A DNA stretch of 64,000 bases from Paeniglutamicibacter antarcticus_C (GCF_039544305.1 NZ_BAABLK010000022.1:124001-188000); one strand, 5' to 3'; counted from the first letter of the stretch, positions 43,175 to 52,270 are shown. A program made the numbers and translations. The notes: generated by a model not told the origin, from the sequence alone.

Positions 43175-44047
43175 ATGCGTTACCTGATTGGATACACCGC
43201 AGATGGTCGCGGCGCCGAAGCGGTGGCCCTGGCCGCCGCACTGGGCGGACCGGATGCACACCTGGACATCGCCATCGTGTTGCCCGAGAGCACCCCGTTT
43301 TCGGCGAACTACCCCGGCGGGGACCACGGCTACTCCTCGATCCTGGCCGAGAAGGTCGATTCCTGGGCCGCCGAGGCACTCTCCCTGGTTCCGGTGGGGA
43401 CCAGTGCCCGGGTGGTCGCCCGCTCCGTGACGTCCCCAGCAGCCGGGCTGATTGCCGCGGCTGAGGAAACCGGCGCGGACGCCATTGTGCTTGGCGGGCG
43501 CAAGCGCCACGTGGCAGGCTTCTTCGCCCCGGGCTCGGTGACCAGCTCGCTGTTGCACGCCTCGCCGTTCCCCGTGGCCATGAGCACCCCCGGTGCCGTT
43601 GCCGCACTTGAGAAGGCCGAGGGCAAGCTGAGCAGGATCACCGCGTTCGTCTCCAACGGCGCCGCGGCCCGCAGCGTGGTCCAGGCAGCAGCGGCGTTCG
43701 CTGCCGAACAGTCCCTGGAAGTCCGTGTGGTTTCCCTGGTGATCCAGGAGCTGGCCGAGGTCGGCAAAACCCGGATGCGCGAATCCGTCTCGCGTTCCCA
43801 GGAGGCTGCCGATGCAGTGGTGGCCGACCTCGGGGTCAGTGCCGAGGTCCGCGTGGTCACCGGTGCCAGCATCGATGAAGCCATCGCGTCGATCGACTGG
43901 GAAGACGGAGAAGTCGCCGTCGTAGGATCGAGCAGCCTGGCGCGCAAGCGCCGGCTGTTCCTAGGATCCACCGCGCAGCGCATCCTGCGGACCCTGCCGG
44001 TTCCGTTGCTCGTGGTTCCCAAGAATTACAAGAGTGCCCCGGAATAA
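43175..44047 (+). CDS. Universal stress protein with two UspA domains
   Basis: 290 residues, with tandem UspA folds: about 1-138 (ADAIVLGGRKRHVAGFFAPGSVTSSLLHASPFPVAM) and 148-285 (GEVAVVGSSSLARKRRLFLGSTAQRILRTLPVPLLVVP). Each has a G-x-x-x-x-G...S-type ATP/AMP-binding region. It sits between the putrescine oxidase and the amine permease, and could modulate uptake or deal with peroxide from the oxidase (inference). Confidence 0.85.
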   Translation: MRYLIGYTADGRGAEAVALAAALGGPDAHLDIAIVLPESTPFSANYPGGDHGYSSILAEKVDSWAAEALSLVPVGTSARVVARSVTSPAAGLIAAAEETGADAIVLGGRKRHVAGFFAPGSVTSSLLHASPFPVAMSTPGAVAALEKAEGKLSRITAFVSNGAAARSVVQAAAAFAAEQSLEVRVVSLVIQELAEVGKTRMRESVSRSQEAADAVVADLGVSAEVRVVTGASIDEAIASIDWEDGEVAVVGSSSLARKRRLFLGSTAQRILRTLPVPLLVVPKNYKSAPE

Positions 44048-44131
44048 CCCCGGCACCTATCACCGCACGACGGCGTCGGGCCTGCCCACCAACGAGCAGG
44101 ACCGACGCCGCCTGGATGAAGGAAGAAAACA

Positions 44132-45658
44132 ATGAGTCGTGAAACAGCGACAAGCGCCACCTCCTCGCAGATGGCCGATTCGGGCCTGGGGGAGAAGGGC
44201 CTGAGCAAGGGCACCGTGGGGGTTCTCGGTGCGGTAGTCATCGGCGTCTCATGCATTGCCCCGGCCTATACCCTGACCGCGGCCCTGGGCCCCACCGTCG
44301 CCGAGGTCGGCACCCAGGTCCCGGCGATCTTCATCGCAGGCTTCCTGCCGATGCTGCTGGTCGCCCTGGGCTACCGGGAACTGAACAACGCGATGCCCGA
44401 TTCGGGCACCTCGTTCACCTGGGCCACCCGGGCCTTCGGACCATGGATCGGCTGGATGGGTGGCTGGGGACTGATTGCCGCAACCATCATCGTGCTCTCC
44501 AACCTCGCGGCCGTGGCCGTGGACTTCTTTTATCTCCTGATCGCCCAGCTCACCGGCAATGACGCCATCGCGGAGCTGACGCGAAACCTGTGGGTCAATA
44601 TCCCCACGACGCTGATTTTCATCGCTGCAGCCTGCTGGATCTCCTACCGGGGCATGCAGACCACCAAGGCATTCCAGTACGGGCTGGTCGCTTTCCAGTT
44701 GCTCGTGCTTGGATGGTTCGCCGTCGCGGCATTCAGCCACGTCAACAACGGCACCGCCTTTGACCCGACCCCGATCGCGATGGACTGGTTCAACCCGATG
44801 GCGGTTCCGACCTTCGGTGCCTTCGCCGCCGGCGTCTCGCTGTCCATCTTCATCTTCTGGGGCTGGGACGTGACCTTGACGATGAACGAGGAAACCAAGA
44901 ACCCGAAAACTGTCCCGGGCCGCGCAGCAACGCTGACGATCGTGATCATCATGGGCATCTACCTGGCCATCACGCTCGCGGTGATCTCCTTCGCCGGCAT
45001 CGGCACCACCGGGCTGGGCGTCGGCAACCCGGATAACCAGGAATCGATCTTCGCGGTGCTGGCAGGTCCGGTGATGGGCCCGTTCGCGATCTTGATGTCG
45101 CTGGCGATCCTCTCCTCCTCGGCGGCCTCGCTGCAGTCCACCCTGGTCTCCCCGGCCCGCACCATCCTGGCCATGGGCTACTACAAGGCGCTGCCGGAAA
45201 GCTACGCCAAGGTCTCACCGCGCTTCATGTCGCCCTCCAAGGCCACCATCACCGCCGGTGCCGCTGCAGCGGTCTTCTACGTTGTCACCCGGCTGCTGAG
45301 CGAAAATGCCCTGTGGGACACCATTACCGCCCTTGGCCTGATGATCTGCTTCTACTACGGCGTCACCGCCCTGGCCTGCGTCTGGTACTTCCGCCGCGAG
45401 TCCTTCGACTCGCTGCGCAACATCGTCTTCAAGTTCCTTGCACCGCTGCTGGGCGGCGTGATCCTGCTGGTGATGTTCGTCAAGACCGCAAGCGATTCGA
45501 TGGACCCCGGTTACGGCTCGGGAACCAATATCGCGGGACTCGGCATGGTGTTCATCCTGGGCATGGGCGTGCTGCTTCTCGGTGTGGCCGTGATGATCTT
45601 CATGCGCGTGCGCCAGCCCGGGTTCTTCAAGGGTGAAACGCTCAAACGCATGAAGTAG
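44132..45658 (+). CDS. APC-family amino acid/polyamine permease
   Basis: 508 residues, 12 predicted helices. The first-helix motif GAVVIGVSCIAPAYTLTAALGP and the later MPDSGTSFTWATRAFGPWIGWMGGW are APC signatures; FIFWGWDVTLTMNEETKNP is the helix 6 region. Context points to putrescine or a related amine as the substrate. Last gene of the operon, followed by a strong stem-loop. Confidence 0.85.
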   Translation: MSRETATSATSSQMADSGLGEKGLSKGTVGVLGAVVIGVSCIAPAYTLTAALGPTVAEVGTQVPAIFIAGFLPMLLVALGYRELNNAMPDSGTSFTWATRAFGPWIGWMGGWGLIAATIIVLSNLAAVAVDFFYLLIAQLTGNDAIAELTRNLWVNIPTTLIFIAAACWISYRGMQTTKAFQYGLVAFQLLVLGWFAVAAFSHVNNGTAFDPTPIAMDWFNPMAVPTFGAFAAGVSLSIFIFWGWDVTLTMNEETKNPKTVPGRAATLTIVIIMGIYLAITLAVISFAGIGTTGLGVGNPDNQESIFAVLAGPVMGPFAILMSLAILSSSAASLQSTLVSPARTILAMGYYKALPESYAKVSPRFMSPSKATITAGAAAAVFYVVTRLLSENALWDTITALGLMICFYYGVTALACVWYFRRESFDSLRNIVFKFLAPLLGGVILLVMFVKTASDSMDPGYGSGTNIAGLGMVFILGMGVLLLGVAVMIFMRVRQPGFFKGETLKRMK

Positions 45659-45680
45659 GCGCTTGGCCGTGCGTGGATAG

Positions 45681-45722
45681 CAGTTGCCCGCCGAGGAGGA
45701 TACGTCCCTCGGCGGGCAACTG
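45681..45722 (+). terminator. Stem-loop ending the putrescine operon
   Basis: A perfect 16-bp GC-rich stem (45681-45696 with 45707-45722) around a 10-base loop, 23 bases after the permease stop. No T-run follows, as is common in actinobacteria. Confidence 0.75.
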
Positions 45723-45828
45723 CCGCGTTAAGCCTAAAAAACACAACACCGGTGTCGCTGCAACAAAGCGTGGGATGATTTGTGGTGGGGATTCCCGCCC
45801 CTTGAACCACCCAGCCAGAAAGAGAGCC

Positions 45829-46359
45829 ATGAACGAGGAACTGGTGGTGCTGTTGGCAGCTGACGGCACCCGCATTGGAACAGCGTCCAAGGCATTGGTG
45901 CACACGGAAGACACCCCATTGCACCTTGCCTTTTCCTGCTACCTCTACGACGGGGAAGGCAGGATCCTGATGACGCGCCGCGCATTGGGCAAGAAGGCGT
46001 GGCCCGGTGTCTGGACCAACTCGTTCTGCGGCCACCCGGGAGAAGGGGAATCCTTCGAATCCGCAATGGTCCGCCGTGCGGAGCAAGAGCTGGGCACCAC
46101 GATCACCTCGATCGATGCGCTGCTGCCGGACTTTGCCTACAGGGCCGTCGACGCCTCGGGAATCGTGGAAAACGAGATCTGCCCGGTCTTCACCGCTTCG
46201 ATCACCGGGGAATTGAACCCCAACCCCGATGAGGTCGCGCAATACGCTTGGATCGAGCCACAGGAGCTGAAGACCGCCGCGCTTGCAGCTCCCTTCGCCT
46301 TTTCCCCGTGGTTGCTTGAACAGATCGCCCAGGGGGCTCTGAAGACGCAGCGTCCCTGA
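45829..46359 (+). CDS. idi: Isopentenyl-diphosphate delta-isomerase, type I
   Basis: 176 residues. The catalytic Cys67 is in NSFCGHP and Glu116 in ENEICPVF; the Nudix-like region EGESFESAMVRRAEQELG is intact. It interconverts IPP and DMAPP for isoprenoid synthesis, using a metal and Mg. The start follows AGAAAGAGAG. No carotenoid or other isoprenoid genes are adjacent. Confidence 0.93.
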   Translation: MNEELVVLLAADGTRIGTASKALVHTEDTPLHLAFSCYLYDGEGRILMTRRALGKKAWPGVWTNSFCGHPGEGESFESAMVRRAEQELGTTITSIDALLPDFAYRAVDASGIVENEICPVFTASITGELNPNPDEVAQYAWIEPQELKTAALAAPFAFSPWLLEQIAQGALKTQRP

Positions 46360-46473
46360 CAGACATCCCTCAACTGTGAAGCAAAGCCTTTCCCCGGTTT
46401 TTTGCTGAATCGATAGAAGATCAGGTCAACAAATGAAGCAGCGAGTTTCCTCTTCGTTTGCCTTGTCACCGAT

Positions 46474-46513
46474 TTACTAGGAAGACCTAGTAAATTTTCG
46501 TGCTTCCTAGTAA
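46474..46513. promoter_or_regulatory. Operator with three half-sites upstream of etfB
   Basis: TTACTAGG (46474-46481) and CCTAGTAA (46486-46493) form a perfect 8-bp palindrome with a 4-base centre. A third half, CCTAGTAA, is at 46506-46513; read with the first arm it gives an 11-bp inverted repeat. The last half is 45 bases before the etfB start. TetR-type control is likely. Confidence 0.65.
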
Positions 46514-46558
46514 TGTCTCGAATGAGCGAACAGGCATGGCACCAAGAGGGGAAAACGG

Positions 46559-47323
46559 ATGAAGATTGTCGTTTTGATCAAGCAGGTTCCCGACACCGCC
46601 GAAGAGCGGCACCTGGAACCGGACACCGGACGGGTCGACCGGGGAGCCAGCGACCCGGTGATTGACGAGATCACCGAACGCGCCCTGGAACTGGCCCTCA
46701 CCATCAAGGACGGGGACAAATCCACCGAGGTCGTTGTGGCGACAATGGGTCCGGCCGGCGCAGCGAAATCCATCCGCAAGGCACTGTCAATGGGTGCCGA
46801 TACAGGGATTCACGTGCTCGATGATTCCCTGGCAGGTGCCGACCTGGTTCTCACCGCGCGGGCGCTGGCCGCCATGCTGCGTGAAGCCGGTGCCGATCTG
46901 GTGATCGCCGGCAATGCCTCCACCGACGGGTGGGCAGGCATGCTCCCGGCGATGGTTGCCGAACACCTTGGTCTGCCCCTGCTGGGCTCGCTGGTCTCAG
47001 CGGAAATCGGTGGCGACAAGGTCACCGGCACGCGTCAAAACGAATCCGGCACCCAAGAGGTCAGTGCCTCCTATCCCGCAATGATCACCGTCACCGAGCG
47101 GTTCGCCGAGGCCCGTTTCCCCAACTTCAAGGGAATCATGGGTGCCAAGCGCAAGCCGGTGGAAACGCTTTCCGCCTCGGACCTGGCGCTCACCGCCGAA
47201 GTCCGGTCGCGTGTACTGGATGTTGCCCAACGCCCTGCGCGCGCCGCGGGAAGAACGATCACCGACGACGGGAACGGCGCCGCCGAACTCGTTGACTTCC
47301 TCGCCTCCCGGCGCCTGATCTAG
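46559..47323 (+). CDS. etfB: Electron transfer flavoprotein beta subunit
   Basis: 254 residues. KIVVLIKQVPDT at the start, GADLVIAGNASTDGWAGMLPAMVAEHLGLPLL with the AMP-binding site and NFKGIMGAKRKP at the end are ETF-beta blocks. With EtfA it carries electrons from acyl-CoA dehydrogenases. First gene of an operon with etfA, a cytochrome b and an acyl-CoA dehydrogenase. Confidence 0.93.
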   Translation: MKIVVLIKQVPDTAEERHLEPDTGRVDRGASDPVIDEITERALELALTIKDGDKSTEVVVATMGPAGAAKSIRKALSMGADTGIHVLDDSLAGADLVLTARALAAMLREAGADLVIAGNASTDGWAGMLPAMVAEHLGLPLLGSLVSAEIGGDKVTGTRQNESGTQEVSASYPAMITVTERFAEARFPNFKGIMGAKRKPVETLSASDLALTAEVRSRVLDVAQRPARAAGRTITDDGNGAAELVDFLASRRLI

Positions 47324-47341
47324 CAAAGGACACCCCTTCCC

Positions 47342-48310
47342 ATGGCAAACATCCTTGCATTGGTTGAACTGACCCACGCCGGAGAGCCTGCGGCGACGGC
47401 TCGCGGCCTGTTGGCGCTGGCCGCCCGGCTGGGAACACCCGTTGCGGTCACCGCCTCAGGGTACGCATTATCACCTGGAACCGTGGCCCGGCTCGGTGAA
47501 CTTGGCGCCGAAACGATCCACGCCGCGGAAATCCCCGAGGCCGGTTCCTTGCTCGTCACCCCGTTGGTCGACGCACTGTCCGACGCCGTTGCCGTCCATG
47601 AACCCGCCGCGGTGCTTACCGCCGCATCGGTGGACGGGCGCGAGGCCGCTGCGCGTCTTGCCGTGCGCACCGGCGGTGGACTGCTGGCCGATGTCGTGGA
47701 CGCAACAGCCGGCGAATCGGGCATCGTGACCGAGCACTCGGTCTTTGGCAGCAACTACACGGTCCACGCGGCAGTGACCGGGGTCCTGCCGATCATCACC
47801 CTGCGCACCGGCGCCATCGACGAGCAGGCACCTGCGGCGGCAGGAACGCTCAACGCCGTGGCGCTGCAGCCCTCCGAAACGACCAGCGCATTGATCAGCT
47901 CCTTCGCCGACACCCCGGAGGAATCCTCGCGGCCCGAACTGCGCGGTGCGGCCACGGTGGTCTCCGGTGGCCGCGGGCTTGGCTCGGCGGAAAACTTCGT
48001 ACTGGTCGAGCAACTCGCCGATGCCCTGGGCGGGGCAGTCGGGGCCTCGCGCGCGGCCGTCGACGCCGGCTACATTGCTCAGGGCGCGCAAGTCGGCCAG
48101 ACCGGTGTCAGCGTATCGCCGCAGCTGTACCTCGCGCTGGGCATCTCCGGTGCCATCCAGCACCGTGCAGGGATGCAGACGGCCAAGACCATCGTGGCGA
48201 TCAACAAGGACGCCGACGCCCCGATCTTCGAGATCGCCGACTTGGGGATCGTGGGAGATGTCTTTACGCTTGTCCCGCAGGTGATCGAGCTGCTCAAGTC
48301 CCGCCCCTAG
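47342..48310 (+). CDS. etfA: Electron transfer flavoprotein alpha subunit
   Basis: 322 residues. The FAD-binding C-terminal domain has VSGGRGLGSAENF, GAVGASRAAVDAGY, QVGQTGVSVSPQLYLALGISGAIQHRAGM and INKDADAPIFEIADLGIVGDV. It starts 18 bases after the etfB stop, with AAAGGA at a proper distance. Cytoplasmic FAD protein that accepts electrons from the acyl-CoA dehydrogenase. Confidence 0.94.
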   Translation: MANILALVELTHAGEPAATARGLLALAARLGTPVAVTASGYALSPGTVARLGELGAETIHAAEIPEAGSLLVTPLVDALSDAVAVHEPAAVLTAASVDGREAAARLAVRTGGGLLADVVDATAGESGIVTEHSVFGSNYTVHAAVTGVLPIITLRTGAIDEQAPAAAGTLNAVALQPSETTSALISSFADTPEESSRPELRGAATVVSGGRGLGSAENFVLVEQLADALGGAVGASRAAVDAGYIAQGAQVGQTGVSVSPQLYLALGISGAIQHRAGMQTAKTIVAINKDADAPIFEIADLGIVGDVFTLVPQVIELLKSRP

Positions 48311-48361
48311 CAACGCCAGCTCCCCAGGCACCGACCCACCCAAGAACGCGAGGCCCCGAAG

Positions 48362-49294
48362 ATGACCGCCCGGTCCACACCCAATAAGCAGCAATCCAAC
48401 AAGTGGGCGCGTGCAGGCATCATCGCCGGCTCGCTCATTGTCCTGCTCGTTGTTGCAGTCTTTGTTGCCCGCTGGCTGGTGTCCCTTGAAGGGGTCTCCT
48501 CATGGATGGAGACCTACACCGGCCACTCGGCCTTGCCCGAGGCTGCGCCCGTCGGGTTCCCCGCGTGGCTGGGCTGGCAGCACTTCCTGAACATGTTCTT
48601 CCTGGTGCTTATCGTGCGCACCGGCTGGCAGATCCGCACCGTGACCCGGCCGGCCGCCCACTGGGTGCGCAACAACAAGTCCATGATCCGCACCAAGGGT
48701 GCTCCCTCGCGCATCAGCCTGGAACTATGGTTCCACCTGAGCCTGGACGCACTGTGGGTGCTCAACGGCATCATCTTCGTCATCGTGCTTTTTGCCTCCG
48801 GGCAATGGATGCGCATCGTGCCCACCAGCTGGGAGATCTTCCCCAATGCACTCTCCGCAGGATTGCAGTACCTCTCGCTGAATTGGCCGACGGAAACGGG
48901 ATGGGTGAACTACAACGCCCTGCAGGTCCTGGCCTACTTCGTCACCGTCTTCATCGCCGCCCCGCTGGCGATCATCACCGGGTTGCGCATGTCCGGGGCA
49001 TGGCCCAAGAAGGCAACAAGACTGAACCATGCCTACCCGATGGAGCTGGCCCGGGTGCTGCACTTCCCGGTGATGATCTACTTCGTCGCCTTCACTGTGG
49101 TGCATGTGGCCTTGGTCTTTGCCACCGGCGCCTTGAACAACCTGAACCACATGTACGCATCCAACGACTCGACAAGTTGGACGGGCCTGATCCTGTTCGC
49201 CGTGTCCATCGTGGTGATCGTGGGTGTGTGGTTCCTGGCCCAACCGATCTTCCTGCGCCCCGTGGCCTCACTGACCGGGAAAGTCGGCAAGTAG
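48362..49294 (+). CDS. Cytochrome b/b6-type membrane protein
   Basis: 310 residues. Membrane segments lie near 20-42, 70-85, 130-145, 195-215, 235-255 and 270-290. Histidines at helix positions suit haem ligands: WQHFLNMFF, LWFHLSLDALW, LHFPVMIYFVAFTVVHVALVF. Resembles membrane b-type cytochromes of the Ni-Fe hydrogenase/formate dehydrogenase kind. Placed between etfA and the acyl-CoA dehydrogenase, so it could pass ETF electrons to quinone; a typical ETF:quinone oxidoreductase is not seen here (inference). Confidence 0.75.
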   Translation: MTARSTPNKQQSNKWARAGIIAGSLIVLLVVAVFVARWLVSLEGVSSWMETYTGHSALPEAAPVGFPAWLGWQHFLNMFFLVLIVRTGWQIRTVTRPAAHWVRNNKSMIRTKGAPSRISLELWFHLSLDALWVLNGIIFVIVLFASGQWMRIVPTSWEIFPNALSAGLQYLSLNWPTETGWVNYNALQVLAYFVTVFIAAPLAIITGLRMSGAWPKKATRLNHAYPMELARVLHFPVMIYFVAFTVVHVALVFATGALNNLNHMYASNDSTSWTGLILFAVSIVVIVGVWFLAQPIFLRPVASLTGKVGK

Positions 49295-49347
49295 CCTAAC
49301 CCGCGCACCTGAACCAGACCTCAACGCCGAGAGCAGGAGCACCAAGA

Positions 49348-50484
49348 ATGTTTGAGATCACCGAAGACCAAAAGGCCATTGTCGAGATGGTGTCCGACTT
49401 CGCCACCGAGAACATCGCTCCGCACGCGGCGGCCTGGGACCACGACAAACATTTCCCCGTTGACGTCCTGGCGCAGGCCGGGCAACTGGGCATGGGCGGG
49501 ATCTACGTGCGCGAGGACTTCGGCGGCTCTGGCATGAGCAGGCTGGACGCGGCGCTGATCTTTGAGGAACTCGCCAAGGCGGACCCGACGATCGCCGCCT
49601 ACATCTCCATCCACAACATGGTCGCATGGATGATCGACCGCTTCGGCAACGAGGACCAACGCGCCGCGTGGCTGCCTGCGCTATGCACCATGGAGATGCT
49701 CGGAAGCTACTGCCTCACCGAGCCCGGGGCCGGCTCCGATGCCGCGGCGCTGAGCACCCGAGCGGTGCTTGACGGGGATTCCTACCTGCTCAATGGGACC
49801 AAGCAGTTCATTTCCGGGGCAGGCTCCTCGGGGGTTTACATCGTGATGGCACGCACGGCTGAGACCGGCAGCGCGGGGATCACCGCTTTCATCGTTCCCG
49901 ACGGCGCCGAGGGCCTGTCCTTCGGGCCGCTGGAAGCGAAGATGGGCTGGAACGCCCAACCCACCCGACAGGTGGTCATGGAAAACGTCCGGATCCCCGT
50001 GGGAAACCGCTTGGGGGATGAAGGTACCGGGTTCGGGATCGCGATGAAGGGCCTCAACGGCGGACGGGTGAACATCGGTGCATGCTCCATCGGCGGGGGA
50101 CAGGCAGCGTTGGACAAGTCCATTGCCTACCTCAAGGACCGTCAGGCCTTCGGTGCGCCGCTGATCGGACAGCAGGCGCTGGTTTTTGCGATTGCCGACA
50201 TGGAGACCGAGCTGGAGACCGCCCGGACCATGATCTGGCGGGCTGCCGATGCGCTTGAACGTGGCACCCCCGACACCGTGCGCCTGTGTGCCATGGCCAA
50301 GCGTGTGGCCACCGACGCCGGCTTCACGGTGGCCAACGCCGCGTTGCAACTCCATGGAGGCTACGGCTACCTCTCCGAATACGGGATCGAGAAGATCGTC
50401 AGGGATCTGCGTGTGCACCAGATTCTTGAGGGCAGCAACGAGATCATGCGCCTGATCATCGGGCGACTGGCTGTCGAACGGTAG
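49348..50484 (+). CDS. Acyl-CoA dehydrogenase, isobutyryl-CoA dehydrogenase-like
   Basis: 378 residues, full length. YCLTEPGAGSDAAAL, GTKQFISGAG, GWNAQPTRQVVMENVRIPVGNRLGDEGTGF, LNGGRVNIGACSIG and LQLHGGYGYLSEY are present. The ISIHNMVAWMIDRFG and LCTMEMLGSYCLTEPG blocks are those of ACAD8 (isobutyryl-CoA dehydrogenase of valine breakdown) as I recall it. The catalytic Glu lies in HQILEGSNEI. FAD enzyme passing electrons to the ETF encoded upstream. Confidence 0.86.
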   Translation: MFEITEDQKAIVEMVSDFATENIAPHAAAWDHDKHFPVDVLAQAGQLGMGGIYVREDFGGSGMSRLDAALIFEELAKADPTIAAYISIHNMVAWMIDRFGNEDQRAAWLPALCTMEMLGSYCLTEPGAGSDAAALSTRAVLDGDSYLLNGTKQFISGAGSSGVYIVMARTAETGSAGITAFIVPDGAEGLSFGPLEAKMGWNAQPTRQVVMENVRIPVGNRLGDEGTGFGIAMKGLNGGRVNIGACSIGGGQAALDKSIAYLKDRQAFGAPLIGQQALVFAIADMETELETARTMIWRAADALERGTPDTVRLCAMAKRVATDAGFTVANAALQLHGGYGYLSEYGIEKIVRDLRVHQILEGSNEIMRLIIGRLAVER

Positions 50485-50521
50485 GCGTCGCGCTTCGGAC
50501 AACGCGGGAGCAGCGGGAAGG

Positions 50522-50917
50522 CTAGTTCCCTGCCCAGGCCGTGGCCTGGACCTCGACCAGGATCTCCGGTGCAAGAAGCGGCGCCACGACGGTGGCACGC
50601 GAGGGTCGGTGGGTGCCAAAGGTGTCCACCCAGGCGCGGTTGTATTCCCCGGCCATGGCTGCATCGGTGATGTAGACGGTGGTGGTGGCAACGGCATCGA
50701 GGCCAAGCCCGTACGCGGCCAGGACGCGCTGCAGGTTCTCCAGCGTCTGGACGGTTTGGGCGTAGACGTCGTTCTCGCCGACCAGTGTCTTGTTCTCGTC
50801 CCTCGCGACCATGCCGGACACGAAAACGAGATCCCCGGCGCGAGTCGCACTGGGGAACGGACCGGACTCGGTGGTGATGCCTGCAACGTCGATGTTCGTT
50901 AGTCCTGTGGTGGCCAT
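50522..50917 (-). CDS. RidA/YjgF-family protein
   Basis: 131 residues. FVSGMVARDENKTLVGENDVYAQTVQTLENLQRVLAAYG and TTVYITDAA show the RidA fold; the usual catalytic Arg is seen in HRPSRATVVAP. Such proteins hydrolyse reactive enamine/imine intermediates from amino acid metabolism. The start at 50917 follows AAGGAG. The Lrp gene lies 97 bases upstream on the same strand. Confidence 0.85.
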   Translation of the reverse strand: MATTGLTNIDVAGITTESGPFPSATRAGDLVFVSGMVARDENKTLVGENDVYAQTVQTLENLQRVLAAYGLGLDAVATTTVYITDAAMAGEYNRAWVDTFGTHRPSRATVVAPLLAPEILVEVQATAWAGN

Positions 50918-51014
50918 GATGCTCCTTGGTCGAAGGTGGTTCCTGAGGCAGTGGATTGCCCGGAAAAAGACTACGGCATCGGTCACCTAAGCAACCCCGG
51001 TACGCGTTGCCGGA

Positions 51015-51491
51015 CTAGCTCAGGTGGTTCAGCAGCGCGGTGGTGCGATAGGGGATCACGTCGCGCAGGATCATCGAGGTGGATGTCCGGGTGATTCCCG
51101 GGCACAGCCGGATTTCTTCGCTGACCCGGTAGAGGTCATCCGGATCCGTGGCCACGGCCCGGATCAGCAAATCGGTGTCTCCTGCTGGTGCGACGCATTC
51201 AAGGACCTCTGGAATCCTGCTCAGGGCCTCGATGGCGTCTTCCAGGTGTGACTGGTCCAACTCGGCACTGACAACGGCGGAAACACCGCGACCCACAGAG
51301 GAAGGCTTCACGCGGCTGGAGTTTGGGCGCAAGGCGCCGGAACTGGCAAGGCGCTCCATGCGGGTCTGGACTGTGCCCCGGGCCAACCCCAGCCGTTGGG
51401 CAAGCATCATGGTGGGTACGCGAGGATCCTCGTCCAGGGCCAACAGAATGCGCCTGTCCGTATCGTCGAGTTGGTACGATTCCGGGGTCAT
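51015..51491 (-). CDS. Lrp/AsnC-family transcriptional regulator
   Basis: 158 residues. HTH at LDDTDRRILLALDEDPRVPTMMLAQRLGLARGTVQTRMERLASSG, then the RAM domain with VSAVVSAELDQ and GDTDLLIRAVA. Likely controls RidA and perhaps the valine-type acyl-CoA operon. Preceded by about 380 bases without a gene (51492-51872), which carries a terminator-like structure at 51728. Confidence 0.86.
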   Translation of the reverse strand: MTPESYQLDDTDRRILLALDEDPRVPTMMLAQRLGLARGTVQTRMERLASSGALRPNSSRVKPSSVGRGVSAVVSAELDQSHLEDAIEALSRIPEVLECVAPAGDTDLLIRAVATDPDDLYRVSEEIRLCPGITRTSTSMILRDVIPYRTTALLNHLS

Positions 51492-51727
51492 TCCGGCTCC
51501 TTCGCGTAAGTTCGGTCAGACTGACCAAGTTGTTCCGTTGCTACCGTTTCATGTTAGTCAAAATGATCAGTGATTCCCAACTGTGTTGCGCGGTATGCCC
51601 GGTTGTTGCTTTAGTAGTTGTTAGAAGCTCAACCAACGCCACAAGCCACGGAGAGCAGACCCCCGCAGCAAGGCCCGATCCTGGCCAGGCCTAGGGCTGG
51701 CCCACAAGGTCTCAGGTCTAACAGTAG

Positions 51728-51775
51728 GAGTGGCCCGCAAGGATTCCAAGAACTTGGAGTCATCGCGGGCCACTC
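51728..51775 (+). terminator. Terminator-like hairpin before the HTH gene
   Basis: Outer perfect 11-bp stem GAGTGGCCCGC (51728-51738) with 51765-51775, followed by TTGTTTTC. Inside, TCCAAG and CTTGGA (51745-51750, 51753-51758) add a second short stem. No coding gene ends just upstream on the plus strand, so it might end an unrecognised transcript. Confidence 0.5.
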
Positions 51776-51872
51776 TTGTTTTCGGCCCGCACAGGTCCCC
51801 GGACGGCTAGGGTTGTCCACAAACGTGCTGGTGGGCGTATGGACAGTCCACGAAACGGGTAACCTCTAGTAC

Positions 51873-52091
51873 ATGAGGTTCATGCGCCTAGAAGATGTCG
51901 CCGATGAGTTGAACGTAAACCTGCCGCAGGTGCGGTCATTGGTGCGCAGCGGCGACTTGCCGGCCATCAAGATCGGCGGACGCGGAGTCTGGCGGGTTGA
52001 GCGTAGTGAGCTTGAAGCATATATCCAGCGCCAGTACACGGTTGCACGGGAATCCACCGAAGCGGGAACCGCGGAAAACGAGGAGAAGTAA
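51873..52091 (+). CDS. BldC/excisionase-like HTH DNA-binding protein
   Basis: 72 residues. MRLEDVADELNVNLPQVRSLVRSGDLPAIKIGGRGVWRVERSELEAYI is a MerR-type helix-turn-helix of the excisionase/BldC group. Small stand-alone DNA-binding protein common in actinobacteria. No integrase is nearby, so a phage origin is not supported. Confidence 0.8.
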   Translation: MRFMRLEDVADELNVNLPQVRSLVRSGDLPAIKIGGRGVWRVERSELEAYIQRQYTVARESTEAGTAENEEK

Positions 52092-52169
52092 CTGCTCGCC
52101 GCATCTGAATTTTGCGGGACGGCTTCCGCGGGTTTAGGCTGAAAACGTTGCGTCATCCGGTGCAAACCC

Positions 52170-52242
52170 GGGGCATTAGCTCAGTTGGTAGAGCGCTTCG
52201 TTCGCAACGAAGAGGTCAGCGGTTCAATTCCGCTATGCTCCA
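52170..52242 (+). tRNA. tRNA-Ala (anticodon CGC)
   Basis: 73 bases. Acceptor GGGGCAT pairs with ATGCTCC (one G-U). D-arm, anticodon stem CTTCG/CGAAG with loop TTCGCAA, and T-arm AGCGG-TTCAATT-CCGCT are all present. Anticodon CGC reads the GCG codon. The 3' CCA is not encoded. Confidence 0.92.
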
Positions 52243-52270
52243 CAAAATCGCCACTATGGCGGTGTAGTCC

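Noticed and set aside
51873..52242. Excisionase gene and tRNA as a sign of an integrated element
   Set aside because: No integrase, no repeated tRNA end and no phage genes are seen; the small HTH protein is a normal actinobacterial gene.
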